In this document: positions 35,023 to 45,600 of the stretch, piece after piece
Position numbering within the stretch: the stretch's first letter is position 1
Layout of the letters: each line of letters starts with the position of its first letter
Source: Streptococcus oralis subsp. tigurinus
Lineage (GTDB): Bacteria > Bacillota > Bacilli > Lactobacillales > Streptococcaceae
Reading direction: 5' to 3'
Assembly: GCF_002356415.1 (NCBI RefSeq)
Contig: NZ_AP018338.1
Location: 1,794,501 to 1,858,500, forward strand
Length of the DNA: 64,000 nucleotides
Position numbers and translations under genes: made by a program
The notes under the pieces: model-generated
What the model was told of the DNA's origin: nothing
The model's database searches: none
Seen by the model: only the letters and a program-made list of their open reading frames with translations

Positions 35023-36195
35023 ATGAGCTCAACATTTAATTTTAAGGCTAGCGCCGTTCGAACTATCGAATCCCCGTCGCAAAAAGGTGTCACTACCTAT
35101 TTTGTATATCTCAACTTTAGAGATCTCCCTTCCAACTTACCGATGGAAGTCAATCCGAGACAACCTAAAATGACTACAGCTGTTGCCAAATCGTTAATTA
35201 ATGCTGTCAAATCGCCTGATACTGATTTCGATATCAATAATCGAGGAATAGTAATTGTTGCTAAACAATTCAAATTCACACCCAATCAAAATTTGGTATC
35301 TTTAGATCTAGGAGATGACCCTCAAAATTACGGAATCCTGGATGGTGGTCATACATACAAAGCGATTATAGATAATAGAGATCAGATTCACTCCGGACTA
35401 GATAAGTTTGTCAAACTTGAAATTATTGTTGGAGAACAATTGACAGTTTCACGTATAGCCGATGCACGAAACACTTCTGCTCAAGTTAGTGATATCGCAT
35501 TGTTTGAACTAGACGATAAGTTTGATCTAATTAAAGACTCGTTGTCAAATGAACAATACGCTTCAGAGATTGCTTATAAAGATAACGAGAATAAAAGAAT
35601 TCCAATTGCTGAATTAATTCGTTTGATGTTTACTTTCAATATTAAACGTTTCCCAGATGATAGTACTGCACCAGTATCTGCGTATTCTGGAAAACAAGCA
35701 GTATTCAAAGATTACCAAAAGGAATTCGGAACAGACAATAATATCTATGAAAAATTAGCACCTTTTCTTCCTGACTTAGTTGATCTTTATGAACTAATTC
35801 AAAAGGAACTTCCTAACAAATACCAAGAATACAAAAATTCTGAAGGAAAGAATGCAGCATTCGGAAGAATTCGTGGAGTTGAGGGCTCTGGAAGTTATTA
35901 TACTGACTTTACTGAACAATCTATCAATTACAATATCTCTACTGGTTTTCTGATGCCTATTTTCGGTGCTTTTAGAGCATTACTTAGAGAATCCGATGGA
36001 AAAATCAGTTGGGAATTCGATCCTAAAGATGTATGGAAAATTGCTGGGACAAGACTGGTACAAAATACTTTCGATACAGATACTAACCCTCAACAAATTG
36101 GAAAAAGCAAAACACTATGGCAAGCTAATTATAGAATCGTTGATAGTGTCAGAAAAGATTTGCTTTTAGACAAGCTTTTGAATGAAAGAAATTAA
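35023..36195 (+). CDS. AIPR/DGQHR-like protein, candidate phage-defence gene
   Basis: A 390-residue soluble protein. Two features recall AIPR (abortive infection phage resistance) and DGQHR/DndB-type proteins: INNRGIVIVAK (about 72-82) and YGILDGGHTYKAI (about 104-116), followed by an Arg/Asn loop (RIADARNTSAQVSD). AGGAGG precedes the ATG. Low-GC codon use differs from the pur genes. With the divergent XRE regulator it resembles a small defence or toxin-regulator module. Molecular activity not known; family call by eye. Confidence 0.65.
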   Translation: MSSTFNFKASAVRTIESPSQKGVTTYFVYLNFRDLPSNLPMEVNPRQPKMTTAVAKSLINAVKSPDTDFDINNRGIVIVAKQFKFTPNQNLVSLDLGDDPQNYGILDGGHTYKAIIDNRDQIHSGLDKFVKLEIIVGEQLTVSRIADARNTSAQVSDIALFELDDKFDLIKDSLSNEQYASEIAYKDNENKRIPIAELIRLMFTFNIKRFPDDSTAPVSAYSGKQAVFKDYQKEFGTDNNIYEKLAPFLPDLVDLYELIQKELPNKYQEYKNSEGKNAAFGRIRGVEGSGSYYTDFTEQSINYNISTGFLMPIFGAFRALLRESDGKISWEFDPKDVWKIAGTRLVQNTFDTDTNPQQIGKSKTLWQANYRIVDSVRKDLLLDKLLNERN

Positions 36196-36245
36196 GATAA
36201 AATTTTTTATAGAAGAATCTGCACAGTTTATGTAATTTAACTATC

Positions 36246-36262
36246 AAAAAAGCGCTCAACTT
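36246..36262 (+). terminator. Left half of a terminator split by the IS
   Basis: AAAAAGCGCTCAA, about 50 bases after the AIPR-like gene, is complementary to TTGAGTGCTTTTT at 37708-37720, on the other side of the insertion sequence. Joining 36262 to 37704 recreates a terminator hairpin with a U-tail; the IS sits in its loop. Confidence 0.75.
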
Positions 36263-36292
36263 TGTACTGACCCCAAAAAGTTAGACAAATAA

Positions 36293-37132
36293 TTATTGAA
36301 AGGATTTAGTTCTGTACTGCACAGGACTAAGTCCTTTTAGTTTTACCTTAATTCGTTTGTTGTTGTAATAATCAATATAGTCTACAATGGCTTGTTCCAA
36401 TTGCTTAAGCGACTGAAACGACTCCTCATAACTGTAAAACATCTCCGACTTCAAAATACCAAAGAACGACTCCATCATGCCGTTGTCTGGGCTGTTGCCC
36501 TTGCGTGACATGGAGGCTTGAATTCCCTTACTCTCTAGGAACCGATGATAAGAATCATGTTGGTATTGCCAGCCCTGGTCGCTGTGTAAAATGGTATTTT
36601 CATAGTATTTCTCTGTGAATGCCTGTTCTAACATACTCTTCACTTGTTCTAAGTTGGGCGAAGTAGAAAGATGATAAGCAATAATTTCACTGTTAAAGCC
36701 ATCTAAAACAGGGGATAAATAGAGTTTCTGTGTGCTATTTGGAATGGCAAACTCCGTTACATCTGTATAGCACTTTTCCATTGGTTTGGTTGCTTCAAAT
36801 TTGCGTTGAATGAGATTATCTGCTTTCTTGCCAATCTCTCCTCGGTAGGAAGAATACTTCCGTTTACGACGAATTCGAGCCGTTAGACCAAGGACCGTCA
36901 TCAGACGTTGAACTTTCTTATGATTCACTACAAAACCACGATTTCTGAGTTCGAGAGTAACTCGGCGATAGCCATAATTTCCTTTATGGTCATTATAAAT
37001 AGTCTGAATTTCGGTTTTAAGCTCTTTATCTTTATCAACCCCATCCAGTTGTTTCAACTGATAATAGTAAGTTGGGCGAGCTAAACGTGCTGTTTCAAGA
37101 AGTAAATCTAGTCGAAATCCTCCTGAAGCCAT
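36293..37132 (-). CDS. IS3-family transposase OrfB (DDE integrase domain)
   Basis: A 279-residue rve-type transposase. An N-terminal HTH_21 region ([17 protein letters not shown]) precedes the catalytic core: first Asp in CYTDVTEF, second in HSDQGWQYQ, Glu in [11 protein letters not shown]. In this family OrfB is usually made as an OrfAB fusion by -1 frameshifting. The overlap with orfA is 25 bases, but I see no A6G slippery run, so separate initiation at 37132 is possible. Confidence 0.88.
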   Translation of the reverse strand: MASGGFRLDLLLETARLARPTYYYQLKQLDGVDKDKELKTEIQTIYNDHKGNYGYRRVTLELRNRGFVVNHKKVQRLMTVLGLTARIRRKRKYSSYRGEIGKKADNLIQRKFEATKPMEKCYTDVTEFAIPNSTQKLYLSPVLDGFNSEIIAYHLSTSPNLEQVKSMLEQAFTEKYYENTILHSDQGWQYQHDSYHRFLESKGIQASMSRKGNSPDNGMMESFFGILKSEMFYSYEESFQSLKQLEQAIVDYIDYYNNKRIKVKLKGLSPVQYRTKSFQ

Positions 37133-37644
37133 TTCTCTAACTGTTTCTGCCTTTCTCGCTCTAGGGCTTCGTCCCTTTCCTCTAACTCTTTTAACTTTTT
37201 TAGGTAGGCCACCTCAGTCCGTAAGCGTTCATTCTCCTCCTGGAGTCGTTCTAATTCTGTCATTTCTTCCCAAGTTTTCTTTCGTTTACGTCCCATTTTA
37301 GCTGGTCTCCCTCTTATTTTCTCAACAATAGTATACCCGTTTTTCTTGTATTGCGCCAGCCAATTTGGAAGCATACCACGATTTGGGAGAGCATATTTGA
37401 GAGAAACTCTATCTTGAGACCAGTTTTCATGTAAAACTTTATCAATCATTTCTTGTTTTAATTCTGGGGAATAGTATCGATTCTTCCCCTTTTTAACGAA
37501 CTCTATTCCGTAACGATCAATCAATTTAATCATGTACCTAAGATTAGAATTGTTTATCCCAAATTTATTTGAAAGCTGCTCTAAGCTATATCCTTGTTTT
37601 CTAAGTTCATAGATCTGAACTTTATCATCATAAGTTAATTTCAT
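37108..37644 (-). CDS. IS3-family transposase OrfA (helix-turn-helix)
   Basis: A 178-residue DNA-binding subunit with an N-terminal HTH ([23 protein letters not shown]), a second HTH-like domain, and a C-terminal leucine zipper ([24 protein letters not shown]) for dimerisation. I use the ATG at 37644, inside the IS; the frame extends to 37743 but that would cross the right end of the element. Confidence 0.85.
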   Translation of the reverse strand: MKLTYDDKVQIYELRKQGYSLEQLSNKFGINNSNLRYMIKLIDRYGIEFVKKGKNRYYSPELKQEMIDKVLHENWSQDRVSLKYALPNRGMLPNWLAQYKKNGYTIVEKIRGRPAKMGRKRKKTWEEMTELERLQEENERLRTEVAYLKKLKELEERDEALERERQKQLEKWLQEDFD

Positions 37645-37703
37645 AGTAAAAACACCCCAAAAGTTAGATTTTTTCTGTCTAACTTTTGGGGTGCAGTTCA
37701 CTT

Positions 37704-37791
37704 TGACTTGAGTGCTTTTTCTATATTTTAAAATTTTTATCATTAATACTGTTACACGATAAAATAAATTTAACGAAAAATGAATAAAATT
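37704..37791. other. Gap between IS and purH
   Basis: AT-rich stretch carrying the right half of the split terminator (TTGAGTGCTTTTT, 37708-37720). No terminator reading in the purH direction is visible, so purH transcripts may run into the IS. Confidence 0.5.
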
Positions 37792-37860
37792 TTAATGTCT
37801 AAAATGTCTTACTCCTGTGAAGACCATGGTCAAGCCATATTTATCCGCTGCTTCGATGGA
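37792..37860 (-). repeat. purH 3' end (direct repeat, inner copy)
   Basis: Inner copy of the 69-bp repeat; part of the functional purH gene. See 34495-34563 for the outer copy, offset by 3297 bases. Confidence 0.9.
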
Positions 37861-39339
37861 TTCTTGGTCACGGACAGATCCACCTGGTTGGATGATGGCT
37901 TTAATGCCTGCTTTGGCGATTTCTTCCACGTTATCTGCAAATGGGAAGAAGGCATCAGAAGCAAGGACTACGCCGTCAAGACGGTCTTTAGCTTGGTCAA
38001 TAGCAATACGGACTGAAGCCACACGGTTGGTTTGACCTGGCCCAACGCCAAGTGTCATGTGATCATTGGTCATGATAATTCCGTTTGATTTGACGTACTT
38101 AATAGCCTTCCAAGCAAACTCAAGAGCAGTCGCCTCTGTCTCGGTTGGTTGACGTTTGGTCACCACTTGCCAGTCAGCTGGGCTTTCTTTGACAACGTCT
38201 TGATTTTGAACAAGGAGACCACCAACAACACCTGTGTATTCTGCCTCTACCTCACTAGCATCTTGAGCATCAAATGGCAAGGCAAGGATGCGCAAGTTTT
38301 TCTTTTTATTGGTCAAAATGGCTAGCGCTTCATCCGTATAGCTCGGTGCGATGATGATCTCGAGGAAAACGCCGTGCATCTTCTCAGCTGTCGCAGCATC
38401 CACCTCACGGTTAAGGACGACAATTCCACCAAAGATAGACACTGGGTCAGACTCATAAGCATAATCCCAAGCTGTTTCGATGTCATCAGCTTGACCAATT
38501 CCACATGGGTTCATGTGTTTGAGAGCCACAACGGTTGGACGGTCTTTGAAATCACGAATGATACGAATCGCCGCATCAGCGTCACGAATATTGTTGAATG
38601 ACAATTCCTTACCGTTAAGCTGTTTAGCGGATGCAATGGAGTATTCCGTAGGAAGAGCTTTTTGGTAGAAGTCTGCATCTTGTTGAGGGTTTTCACCGTA
38701 ACGCATGGGTTGCTTGAGGTCATAGGTCAAAGTGAGTTTTTCAGGTTTGCTTTCACCCACTTGAGCTGTGAAATACTCTGCAATCAAGGCGTCATAAGCC
38801 GCTGTGTGACGAAAAACCTTGGCTGCTAAACGTTGGCGAGTTTCATAAGTCGTTTCACCATTTGCTGCCAATTCATCAAGCACCACTGCATAGTCAGCAG
38901 GGTCTACCACAACCGTCACGCTGGCATGGTTTTTAGCTGCTGAACGAAGCATAGACGGCCCACCAATATCGATGTTCTCCACCGCATCAGCGTAGGTCAC
39001 ATCTGGTTTGAGAATCGTTTCCTTGAATGGGTAAAGATTTACTACAACGAGGTCAATCAATTCGATATTATTGTCCTTAGCCGCTTGAAGGTGGCTATCC
39101 AAGTCACGACGAGCGAGGAGCCCACCATGGATATTTGGATGGAGGGTCTTAACACGACCGTCCATCATTTCTGGGAAACCAGTCACATCATCGATGGCAA
39201 CCGTGTCCACCCCAGCATTGTCAAGGACAACCTTGGTCCCACCTGTTGAGATAATGTCCCAACCAAGTTTTTTTAGTTCTTGGGCAAATTCAACAATGCC
39301 CGCTTTGTCTGAGACGCTGATTAAGGCGCGTTTAGTCAT
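37792..39339 (-). CDS. purH: Bifunctional AICAR transformylase/IMP cyclohydrolase
   Basis: A 515-residue enzyme for the last two steps to IMP. The N-terminal IMP cyclohydrolase domain (about 1-195, [12 protein letters not shown]) is followed by the AICAR transformylase domain ([12 protein letters not shown], and [13 protein letters not shown]). ATG 39339 follows AAAGGA. Its last 22 codons are duplicated at 34495-34563, meaning the gene kept an intact 3' end when the neighbouring cassette arrived. Confidence 0.94.
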   Translation of the reverse strand: MTKRALISVSDKAGIVEFAQELKKLGWDIISTGGTKVVLDNAGVDTVAIDDVTGFPEMMDGRVKTLHPNIHGGLLARRDLDSHLQAAKDNNIELIDLVVVNLYPFKETILKPDVTYADAVENIDIGGPSMLRSAAKNHASVTVVVDPADYAVVLDELAANGETTYETRQRLAAKVFRHTAAYDALIAEYFTAQVGESKPEKLTLTYDLKQPMRYGENPQQDADFYQKALPTEYSIASAKQLNGKELSFNNIRDADAAIRIIRDFKDRPTVVALKHMNPCGIGQADDIETAWDYAYESDPVSIFGGIVVLNREVDAATAEKMHGVFLEIIIAPSYTDEALAILTNKKKNLRILALPFDAQDASEVEAEYTGVVGGLLVQNQDVVKESPADWQVVTKRQPTETEATALEFAWKAIKYVKSNGIIMTNDHMTLGVGPGQTNRVASVRIAIDQAKDRLDGVVLASDAFFPFADNVEEIAKAGIKAIIQPGGSVRDQESIEAADKYGLTMVFTGVRHFRH

Positions 39340-39354
39340 GTTTTTTCCTTTCAT

Positions 39355-39900
39355 TTACTTGTCCAACAATTCTCTAATAGCCTCTGGATACAACTTGTAC
39401 TCCGCTTCATGAATGCGAGCTTCAAAGTTTTCAATCGTATCACCAGCTAGACGTGGTACACGCACTTGTTTGATAACCTTTCCTGTATCCACTCCGGAAT
39501 CCACCCAGTGAATGGTCACGCCGCTCTCAGCACCCCCAGCATTCCAAGCGTCCTCAATCCCATGAGCTCCTGGAAATTCGGGCAGGTAGGCTGGATGAAT
39601 GTTGATAATTCGGCCCTCATAAGCTGCCAATAAGGTTGGCCCAACGATTTTCATGTAGCCAGCGAGGCAAACCAAGTCAATCTGGTGTTCTTCCAAGAGT
39701 TCGACAAGAGCAGCTTCGTAGTCCGCCTTGTTCTCAAACTCCTTGAGTTCAAAAGCATAGGACAGGACGCCGAGCTTTTCTGCACGCTCGAGCACATAGG
39801 CGTCACGATGGTCTGAAAAGACAAACTCTACCGGAAATTCTTCGGCAATCACCTGAAAATTCGAGCCATTACCAGAGGCAAAAACCGCTATTTTTTTCAT
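39355..39900 (-). CDS. purN: Phosphoribosylglycinamide formyltransferase
   Basis: A 181-residue GAR transformylase using 10-formyl-[13 protein letters not shown] at the N-terminus binds the phosphate; [10 protein letters not shown] and [16 protein letters not shown] hold the catalytic Asn/His, and DSGVDTG the Asp. Overlaps purM by four bases and lies 15 bases before purH. From memory a vanZ-like gene separates purN and purH in some pneumococci; it is absent here. Confidence 0.94.
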   Translation of the reverse strand: MKKIAVFASGNGSNFQVIAEEFPVEFVFSDHRDAYVLERAEKLGVLSYAFELKEFENKADYEAALVELLEEHQIDLVCLAGYMKIVGPTLLAAYEGRIINIHPAYLPEFPGAHGIEDAWNAGGAESGVTIHWVDSGVDTGKVIKQVRVPRLAGDTIENFEARIHEAEYKLYPEAIRELLDK

Positions 39901-40919
39901 TTGATGATGACACTTTCGTTTTCTTTCTTAACGATGCGACCAATTTCATAGACTGGTTCATCCAGCAATTCTTTGACACGACTTACATTTTCAGGGCTAA
40001 CTGCCAACATGAGTCCAACTCCCATATTAAAGATTTCAAACATTTCTTGGTGCTTGATTTCACCGTATTTTTCAAGAGCCTTGAAAATCGGAAGCACTGG
40101 GACCTTGTCTTCTTCAATCTCCGCAGCTAGGTCAGCCGCAAACATACGAGGGACATTCTCGATAAATCCACCACCTGTGATGTGGGCAATACCGTTGACC
40201 AAGCCTTCCTTGATGAGTGGTAATACATCCTTGACATAGATACGAGTCGGCTCAAGCAGCACTTCCTTGAGTTGCTTGCCTTCTAATTCTGGCAAAACTT
40301 CCTCACCTGTGTAGTCCGCAAAAACACGACGCACGAGTGAATAACCATTTGAGTGAATCCCACTTGAAGCAAGCCCGAGAAGGACATCACCTTCAGCTAC
40401 TTTTGAGCCGTCTATGATTTGAGATTTTTCAGCCACACCGACTGCAAAACCAGCCAAGTCGTAGTCATCTTCGCCATACATACCAGGCATTTCAGCCGTT
40501 TCCCCACCGATGAGAGCAGAGCCTGCCTGCACACAACCTTCTGCCACACCAGCAACGACTTGTTCTAGTTTAGCTGGTTCATTCTTCCCTGTCGCCACAT
40601 AGTCGAGGAAATAGAGAGGTTCCGCACCTGCAGCGATGATATCATTAACACACATGGCTACACAGTCCTGCCCAATCGTATCATGCTTGTCGTACTTGAT
40701 AGCCAACATGAGCTTGGTCCCAACGCCATCAGTCCCTGAGATCAATACTGGCTCTTTGACACCTGTTTTTGAAAGGTCAAACATGCCACCAAAGCCACCA
40801 AGAGCTCCCATGACACCTGCACGCTCCGTACGAGCCACGTGCTTTTTGATCCGTTCAACAACTTCATAACCCGCTTCAACATCCACTCCAGATTGAGCAT
40901 AAGCATTCTTATTTGTCAT
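39897..40919 (-). CDS. purM: Phosphoribosylformylglycinamidine cyclo-ligase
   Basis: A 340-residue AIR synthetase of the PurM/PurL ATPase superfamily. It has [27 protein letters not shown] and [11 protein letters not shown] signatures and closes the imidazole ring. Coupled to purN by ATGA overlap. Its first eight codons are echoed 176 bases upstream at 41095, see the leader ORF there. Confidence 0.94.
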   Translation of the reverse strand: MTNKNAYAQSGVDVEAGYEVVERIKKHVARTERAGVMGALGGFGGMFDLSKTGVKEPVLISGTDGVGTKLMLAIKYDKHDTIGQDCVAMCVNDIIAAGAEPLYFLDYVATGKNEPAKLEQVVAGVAEGCVQAGSALIGGETAEMPGMYGEDDYDLAGFAVGVAEKSQIIDGSKVAEGDVLLGLASSGIHSNGYSLVRRVFADYTGEEVLPELEGKQLKEVLLEPTRIYVKDVLPLIKEGLVNGIAHITGGGFIENVPRMFAADLAAEIEEDKVPVLPIFKALEKYGEIKHQEMFEIFNMGVGLMLAVSPENVSRVKELLDEPVYEIGRIVKKENESVIIK

Positions 40920-40951
40920 TTTTATATTCCTTTTCTTTGAGAAGAGTGCGA

Positions 40952-40990
40952 AGTATTTTTAGATAAACAGTTATTTTATCTAAAAATACT
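40952..40990 (-). promoter_or_regulatory. AT-rich hairpin upstream of purM
   Basis: AGTATTTTTAGATAA and TTATCTAAAAATACT form a perfect 15-bp stem with a 9-base loop about 35 bases before purM. No U-tail in the purM direction. With the stem at 41029-41061 it fills the purF-purM gap. Confidence 0.55.
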
Positions 40991-41050
40991 AGTCAGGGCT
41001 CTAGCTTTGGTCCCATAGGGGAAAGCGTCTACTGACAAATGCTTTAGCTT

Positions 41051-41095
41051 TTAGTCAGTAGTGAGACGTGAGGCATAAGCATTTTTATTTGCCAT
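41051..41095 (-). CDS. 14-codon leader ORF copying the purM start
   Basis: ATG at 41095 follows GGAG and reads MANKNAYASRLTTD. Its first eight codons match the purM start (MTNKNAYA) at 21 of 24 bases. It overlaps the end of purF. A stem (CTACTGAC, 41029-41036, with GTCAGTAG, 41054-41061) covers its stop codon. I think the original purM start was here and an insertion of about 170 bp with a duplicated edge moved the gene away. It may still act as a leader peptide. Confidence 0.45.
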   Translation of the reverse strand: MANKNAYASRLTTD

Positions 41096-42581
41096 TTTGT
41101 CTCCTCTTCCTTTCCTTTAATGGAGAATCTTTAGCCGTCTGTTTGTAAAAACTGGTCTTGTCACCCAAGCTTCTTTGATAGTCTTCCTCATAGTCGTAGA
41201 GAGGAGTTGGGTAGTCGCCATCAAAATAGGCGACACAAAGACCACCGTTTGGCGCATCTGTTTCGATGCCGATAGAATCAATCAAGCCATCAATCGAAAG
41301 ATAGGTCAGGCTATCCGCACCAATGATTTGGCGAGTTTCTTCGACCGTATGATTGGCCGCAATCAGCTCCTGACGCGTCTGGATATCAATCCCGTAAAAA
41401 CATGGATAAGCTAGCGCTGGACTGCCAATAGCAACATGAACCTCAGACGCACCTGCTTCTTTCAAAAGCTGAACGATACGACGAGAGGTCGTCCCACGAA
41501 CAATGGAATCATCAATCATCACCACACGTTTGCCTTTGACAACACCCGAAACAGCAGACAGTTTCATCCGCACCCCTTGCTCCCGCAATTCTTGAGTCGG
41601 TTGGATAAAGGTGCGTTGCGTGTATTGGTTCTTGATGAGACCCATTTCATTTGGCAGACCAGATTCTTCTGCAAATCCCATAGCTGCGCTGAGCGAGGAA
41701 TTTGGCACACCGACCACGATATCCGCTTCGTGCTTGAACTCACGCGCTAATTGGGCCCCCATACGTTTGCGAGCTGTATGGACGTTGACACCATGGATAT
41801 TAGAGTCAGGACGAGCAAAATAGATATACTCCATAGAGCAAATCGCCAATTGGGTATCATTCGTATAGCTATCGTACTGGATGCCATTGTCATCCACAAT
41901 CACAATTTCTCCTGGTTTTACATCACGAATCCACTCGGCACCGATGACCTCAAAGGCACAGGTTTCAGACGAAACCACCACCGCTCCATTGGCCATTTTC
42001 CCGATTGAAAGCGGACGAAAGCCATTAGGATCAAGCGCAGCAATCAACTTGTCTTCAAACAGCAGGATATAAGCAAATCCACCTTTGACAAGGCTGAGCG
42101 CCTCTTTGATTTTGCCCATCAAGTTCGGATTGTGACTTCGACGAATGAGGTGAGCCAAGATTTCCGAGTCCGAAGTTGAACTGAAAATAGCTCCTCTTTG
42201 TTCCAATTCTTTCTTGAGCGATTCGGCATTGGTCAAGTTTCCGTTATGAGCCAATCCAAACTGCATATCGTGAAAGCGGAAGAGGAAGGGCTGGATATTA
42301 TCTACAGAAGCTTCGCCAGCAGTCGCATAACGAACATGCCCAATCGCGCTCGTTCCAGTCAGTTTATCCAAATTAGCTGGATTTCTAAACACTTCTGATA
42401 AAAGCCCCATATCACGATGACGCTTCAATTGTCCCTGATCATTGGAGAGGATTCCTGCCCCTTCCTGACCACGGTGCTGAAGACTATGGAGACCAAAATA
42501 GGTCAATTTAGCAGCATCTGGATGCCCCCAGATACCGAAAACACCACATTCTTCATTAAGAGATTTTACTTCGTATGTCAT
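41085..42581 (-). CDS. purF: Amidophosphoribosyltransferase
   Basis: A 498-residue enzyme for the committed step, PRPP + glutamine to phosphoribosylamine. After a short propeptide the nucleophile Cys12 (NEECGVFGI) starts the glutaminase domain. The PRTase domain carries the PRPP loop VVMIDDSIVRGTTSR. The C-terminus ends in a basic stretch (KERKRRQNGK) that overlaps the leader ORF; I recall pneumococcal PurF as about 480 residues, so this tail looks like a readthrough extension. Confidence 0.93.
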   Translation of the reverse strand: MTYEVKSLNEECGVFGIWGHPDAAKLTYFGLHSLQHRGQEGAGILSNDQGQLKRHRDMGLLSEVFRNPANLDKLTGTSAIGHVRYATAGEASVDNIQPFLFRFHDMQFGLAHNGNLTNAESLKKELEQRGAIFSSTSDSEILAHLIRRSHNPNLMGKIKEALSLVKGGFAYILLFEDKLIAALDPNGFRPLSIGKMANGAVVVSSETCAFEVIGAEWIRDVKPGEIVIVDDNGIQYDSYTNDTQLAICSMEYIYFARPDSNIHGVNVHTARKRMGAQLAREFKHEADIVVGVPNSSLSAAMGFAEESGLPNEMGLIKNQYTQRTFIQPTQELREQGVRMKLSAVSGVVKGKRVVMIDDSIVRGTTSRRIVQLLKEAGASEVHVAIGSPALAYPCFYGIDIQTRQELIAANHTVEETRQIIGADSLTYLSIDGLIDSIGIETDAPNGGLCVAYFDGDYPTPLYDYEEDYQRSLGDKTSFYKQTAKDSPLKERKRRQNGK

Positions 42582-42674
42582 TTTTTATACCTAATTTTTA
42601 TTTGTGTAGCACCAAGAGCTAAATCTACATGACTTTTACATTACTGATACTATCTATTAGAAAATCTGTAAGTC

Positions 42675-45600
42675 TTATTTTCCAGTAAAGTATTTAACCG
42701 CCGACGCGAACAGGTGCTGGTCTTTATTTCCTGGAATATTTTGGAAAAGACCATCTTCATAACGTTCTGAGTGTCCCATTTTACCGATGATTTGACCATT
42801 CTTGCTAGTAATTCCTTCGATGGCATTTACAGAACCATTTGGATTGTACTTAGAGTCCATGCTTGGTTTGCCGTCAAAATCAACGTATTGGCTGAAAATT
42901 TGTCCATTGTCACGGAGCTCAGCGAATTCCTCAGCCGTCACGACAAACTTCCCTTCACCGTGCGATACTGGAATGGCGTGGATATCGCCCACTTGCACTC
43001 CAGCCAACCATGGTGAGTTGGTATTGGCAATCCGAGTTTCCACCATCTTGGCCACGTGCTGGTTGGCATCATTGTAGAAGAGGGTTGGACTAGTGCTGCT
43101 TGCATCCTCGAAGTTACCGTATGGAAGAAGACCTGATTTGACAAGAGCTTGGAATCCATTACAGATACCAATAATCAAGCCACCACGAGCGATAAAGCTA
43201 TCAATCGCTACACGCACTTTTTCATTGAGCAGGATATTGACAATAAACTTAGCTGATCCATCCGGCTCATCCGCAGCTGAGAAACCACCTGCAAAGAAGA
43301 GAATGTTTGCCTTGCCGATATTGTCAACCATGGTTTCAACCGACTTGACAATAGCCTCTTCATTCAAGGTCACAAATGGCACCAAGTTGACCTCTGCACC
43401 TTCTTTTTCGAAGGCCTTTGCTGAATCATATTCTGAGTTGGTTCCTGGGAAGACTGGGATGTAAACCACAGGTTTTTCAATGGTTTCTTTAGCTTTGATA
43501 ACTTCGTTAGAATCGACAGCTGGAACTTCTTCCAGTTCTTTAGCTTGGGCAAATTCTGTTGGGTAAACTTCTTCCAGTTTTCCTTGGAAGGCACTGTCAA
43601 GTTTCTGTCTATCTAGCTTCACACCGTTGACAATCAGTGTAAAGTCTGCTTTTGTTTGTCCAATTTTCTCTACTCCAGTAATCTCTTCAAGAGATGTGAA
43701 GACAAATCCGCCTAATTGAGCTGTCAAAGAACTTTCAAATTCAGGCAAGGTCACCTCTGCACCGATATGGTTCCCAAAGGTAGCAAGAGCCAAACTTTCA
43801 AGGATACCACCATATTTAACAGCTGATGCAGATGTCACTTTGTGATCCTTTTGAAGGGCTTCAAACTGAGCAAAATTAGACTTAATCAAGTCAAAATCAA
43901 TCTCTGCTGAGAGGGCTTGACCTGGGATGTAGTAGATGTTTTCACCAGCAGTCTTGAATTCAGGCGAAAGCACCTTACGGCTATCTGCTGTCGTTACCCC
44001 AAAGGCAACCAAGGTTGGCGGTACTGTCAATTCTTCAAAGGTACCGGACATAGAGTCCTTACCACCGATAGATGGCAAACCAAGTTGAATTTGTGCTTCG
44101 ATAGAACCTAGAAGAGCCGCTACTGGCTGACCGAAACGCTCGGCTTGCTTGTCCATACGCTCGAAGTACTCTTGGTAAGAGAAGCGAGCCTTGGACCAGT
44201 TTGCACCAGTCGCAACCAAACGAGCGGTTGCTTCGATCACTGCATAGGCAGCACCGTGGTATGGAGACCATTCTGCTACATAAGGATTGAATCCTTGAGC
44301 CATAACAGACGCAGTATGAGTCACACCATGTTGAACTGGCAATTTTTGTACAGATGCCTCAGTCGGTGTGAGTTGGTAACGACCACCAAGCGGGTGATTG
44401 ACTGTAGAACGACCGACCGAACAGTCAAAGATAGTTTGCAATCCTTTTTGACTCGCATGGTTGAGATCAGATAGAACCGCAAGGGTATCAGCTTCAAGTG
44501 TGTCAGCAGATGTTTGACGTTCTTCTGGAAGTTCGACATCCTTGTCCACCACCTTTGCATCAACGACTACACGCACACCGTTTGTATCAAGGAAACGACG
44601 TTCCAAGTCGACGATGGTTTCCCCATTCCAGTGCATGACAAGATTTGGTTTTTCAGTCACTGTTGCCACAACAACAGCGTCAATATTTTCTTTATTACAT
44701 TCTGCAACGAAGGCATCTACATCCTCAGGACGCACCACAACTGCCATCCGTTCTTGTGATTCAGAGATCGCAATTTCTGTTCCATTCAAGCCTTGGTATT
44801 TAAGAGGAACCTTGTTGAGGTCGATTTCAAGACCATCTGCCAATTCACCGATAGCCACACAGACACCACCCGCACCAAAGTCGTTAGATTTCTTGATGAG
44901 ACGAGTGACATCGCCATTGCGGAAGAGGCGCTGAATCTTGCGTTCTTCGATGGCATTTCCTTTTTGAACCTCGGCACCAGCAGTCTCCACAGACTCAACC
45001 GTTTGAACCTTAGAAGACCCTGTCGCACCACCGACACCATCACGTCCTGTCTTACCACCAAGAAGGATAATCACATCTCCCGCTTCCGGTTTTTCACGGA
45101 CAACATTCTCTTTTGGAGCAGCCCCAACAACAGCACCCAGCTCCATGCGTTTGGCTACAAATCCTGGGTGGAAGTACTCACGAACGTAGGTCGTTGCAAG
45201 ACCAATCTGATTCCCGTATGAAGAATAACCATGGGCCGCTGTTTTAGAAATCACTTGTTGTGGCAATTTACCAGCACGAGTTTCCGAAATCGGTGCTGTA
45301 ATATCACCAGCACCTGAGATACGCATGGCTTGGTAGACATATGAGCGACCTGACAATGGGTCACGAATAGCACCACCGATACAAGTAGCCGCTCCACCAA
45401 ATGGTTCAATTTCCGTTGGGTGGTTGTGGGTTTCATTCTTGAACATGAGGAGCCATGGCTCTTTCACTCCATTCACATCCACTTCGATTTCTACTGAGCA
45501 AGCATTGATTTCGTCTGACACTTCCATATCATCCAAACGTCCATTAGCACGCTCATAACGACCAAAAATAGTCGCCATATCCATCAAGGTTTGCGGTTTT

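Larger units (their letters stand above)
36263..37700 (-). mobile_element. IS3-family insertion sequence (IS150 group), 1438 bp
   Basis: The ends are TGTACTGACCCC...AAGTTAGACA on the left and its imperfect complement TGTCTAACTTTTGGGGTGCAGTTCA-type end on the right, with terminal TG/CA. The 3-bp direct repeat CTT (36260-36262 and 37701-37703) is the target duplication. It encodes OrfA and OrfB. Both frames look intact, so it may be active. It landed in the terminator loop of the AIPR-like gene. Confidence 0.88.

Noticed and set aside
37108..37743. Longer OrfA reading from 37743
   Set aside because: It would begin outside the right end of the IS at 37700; the ATG at 37644 is inside and well placed.
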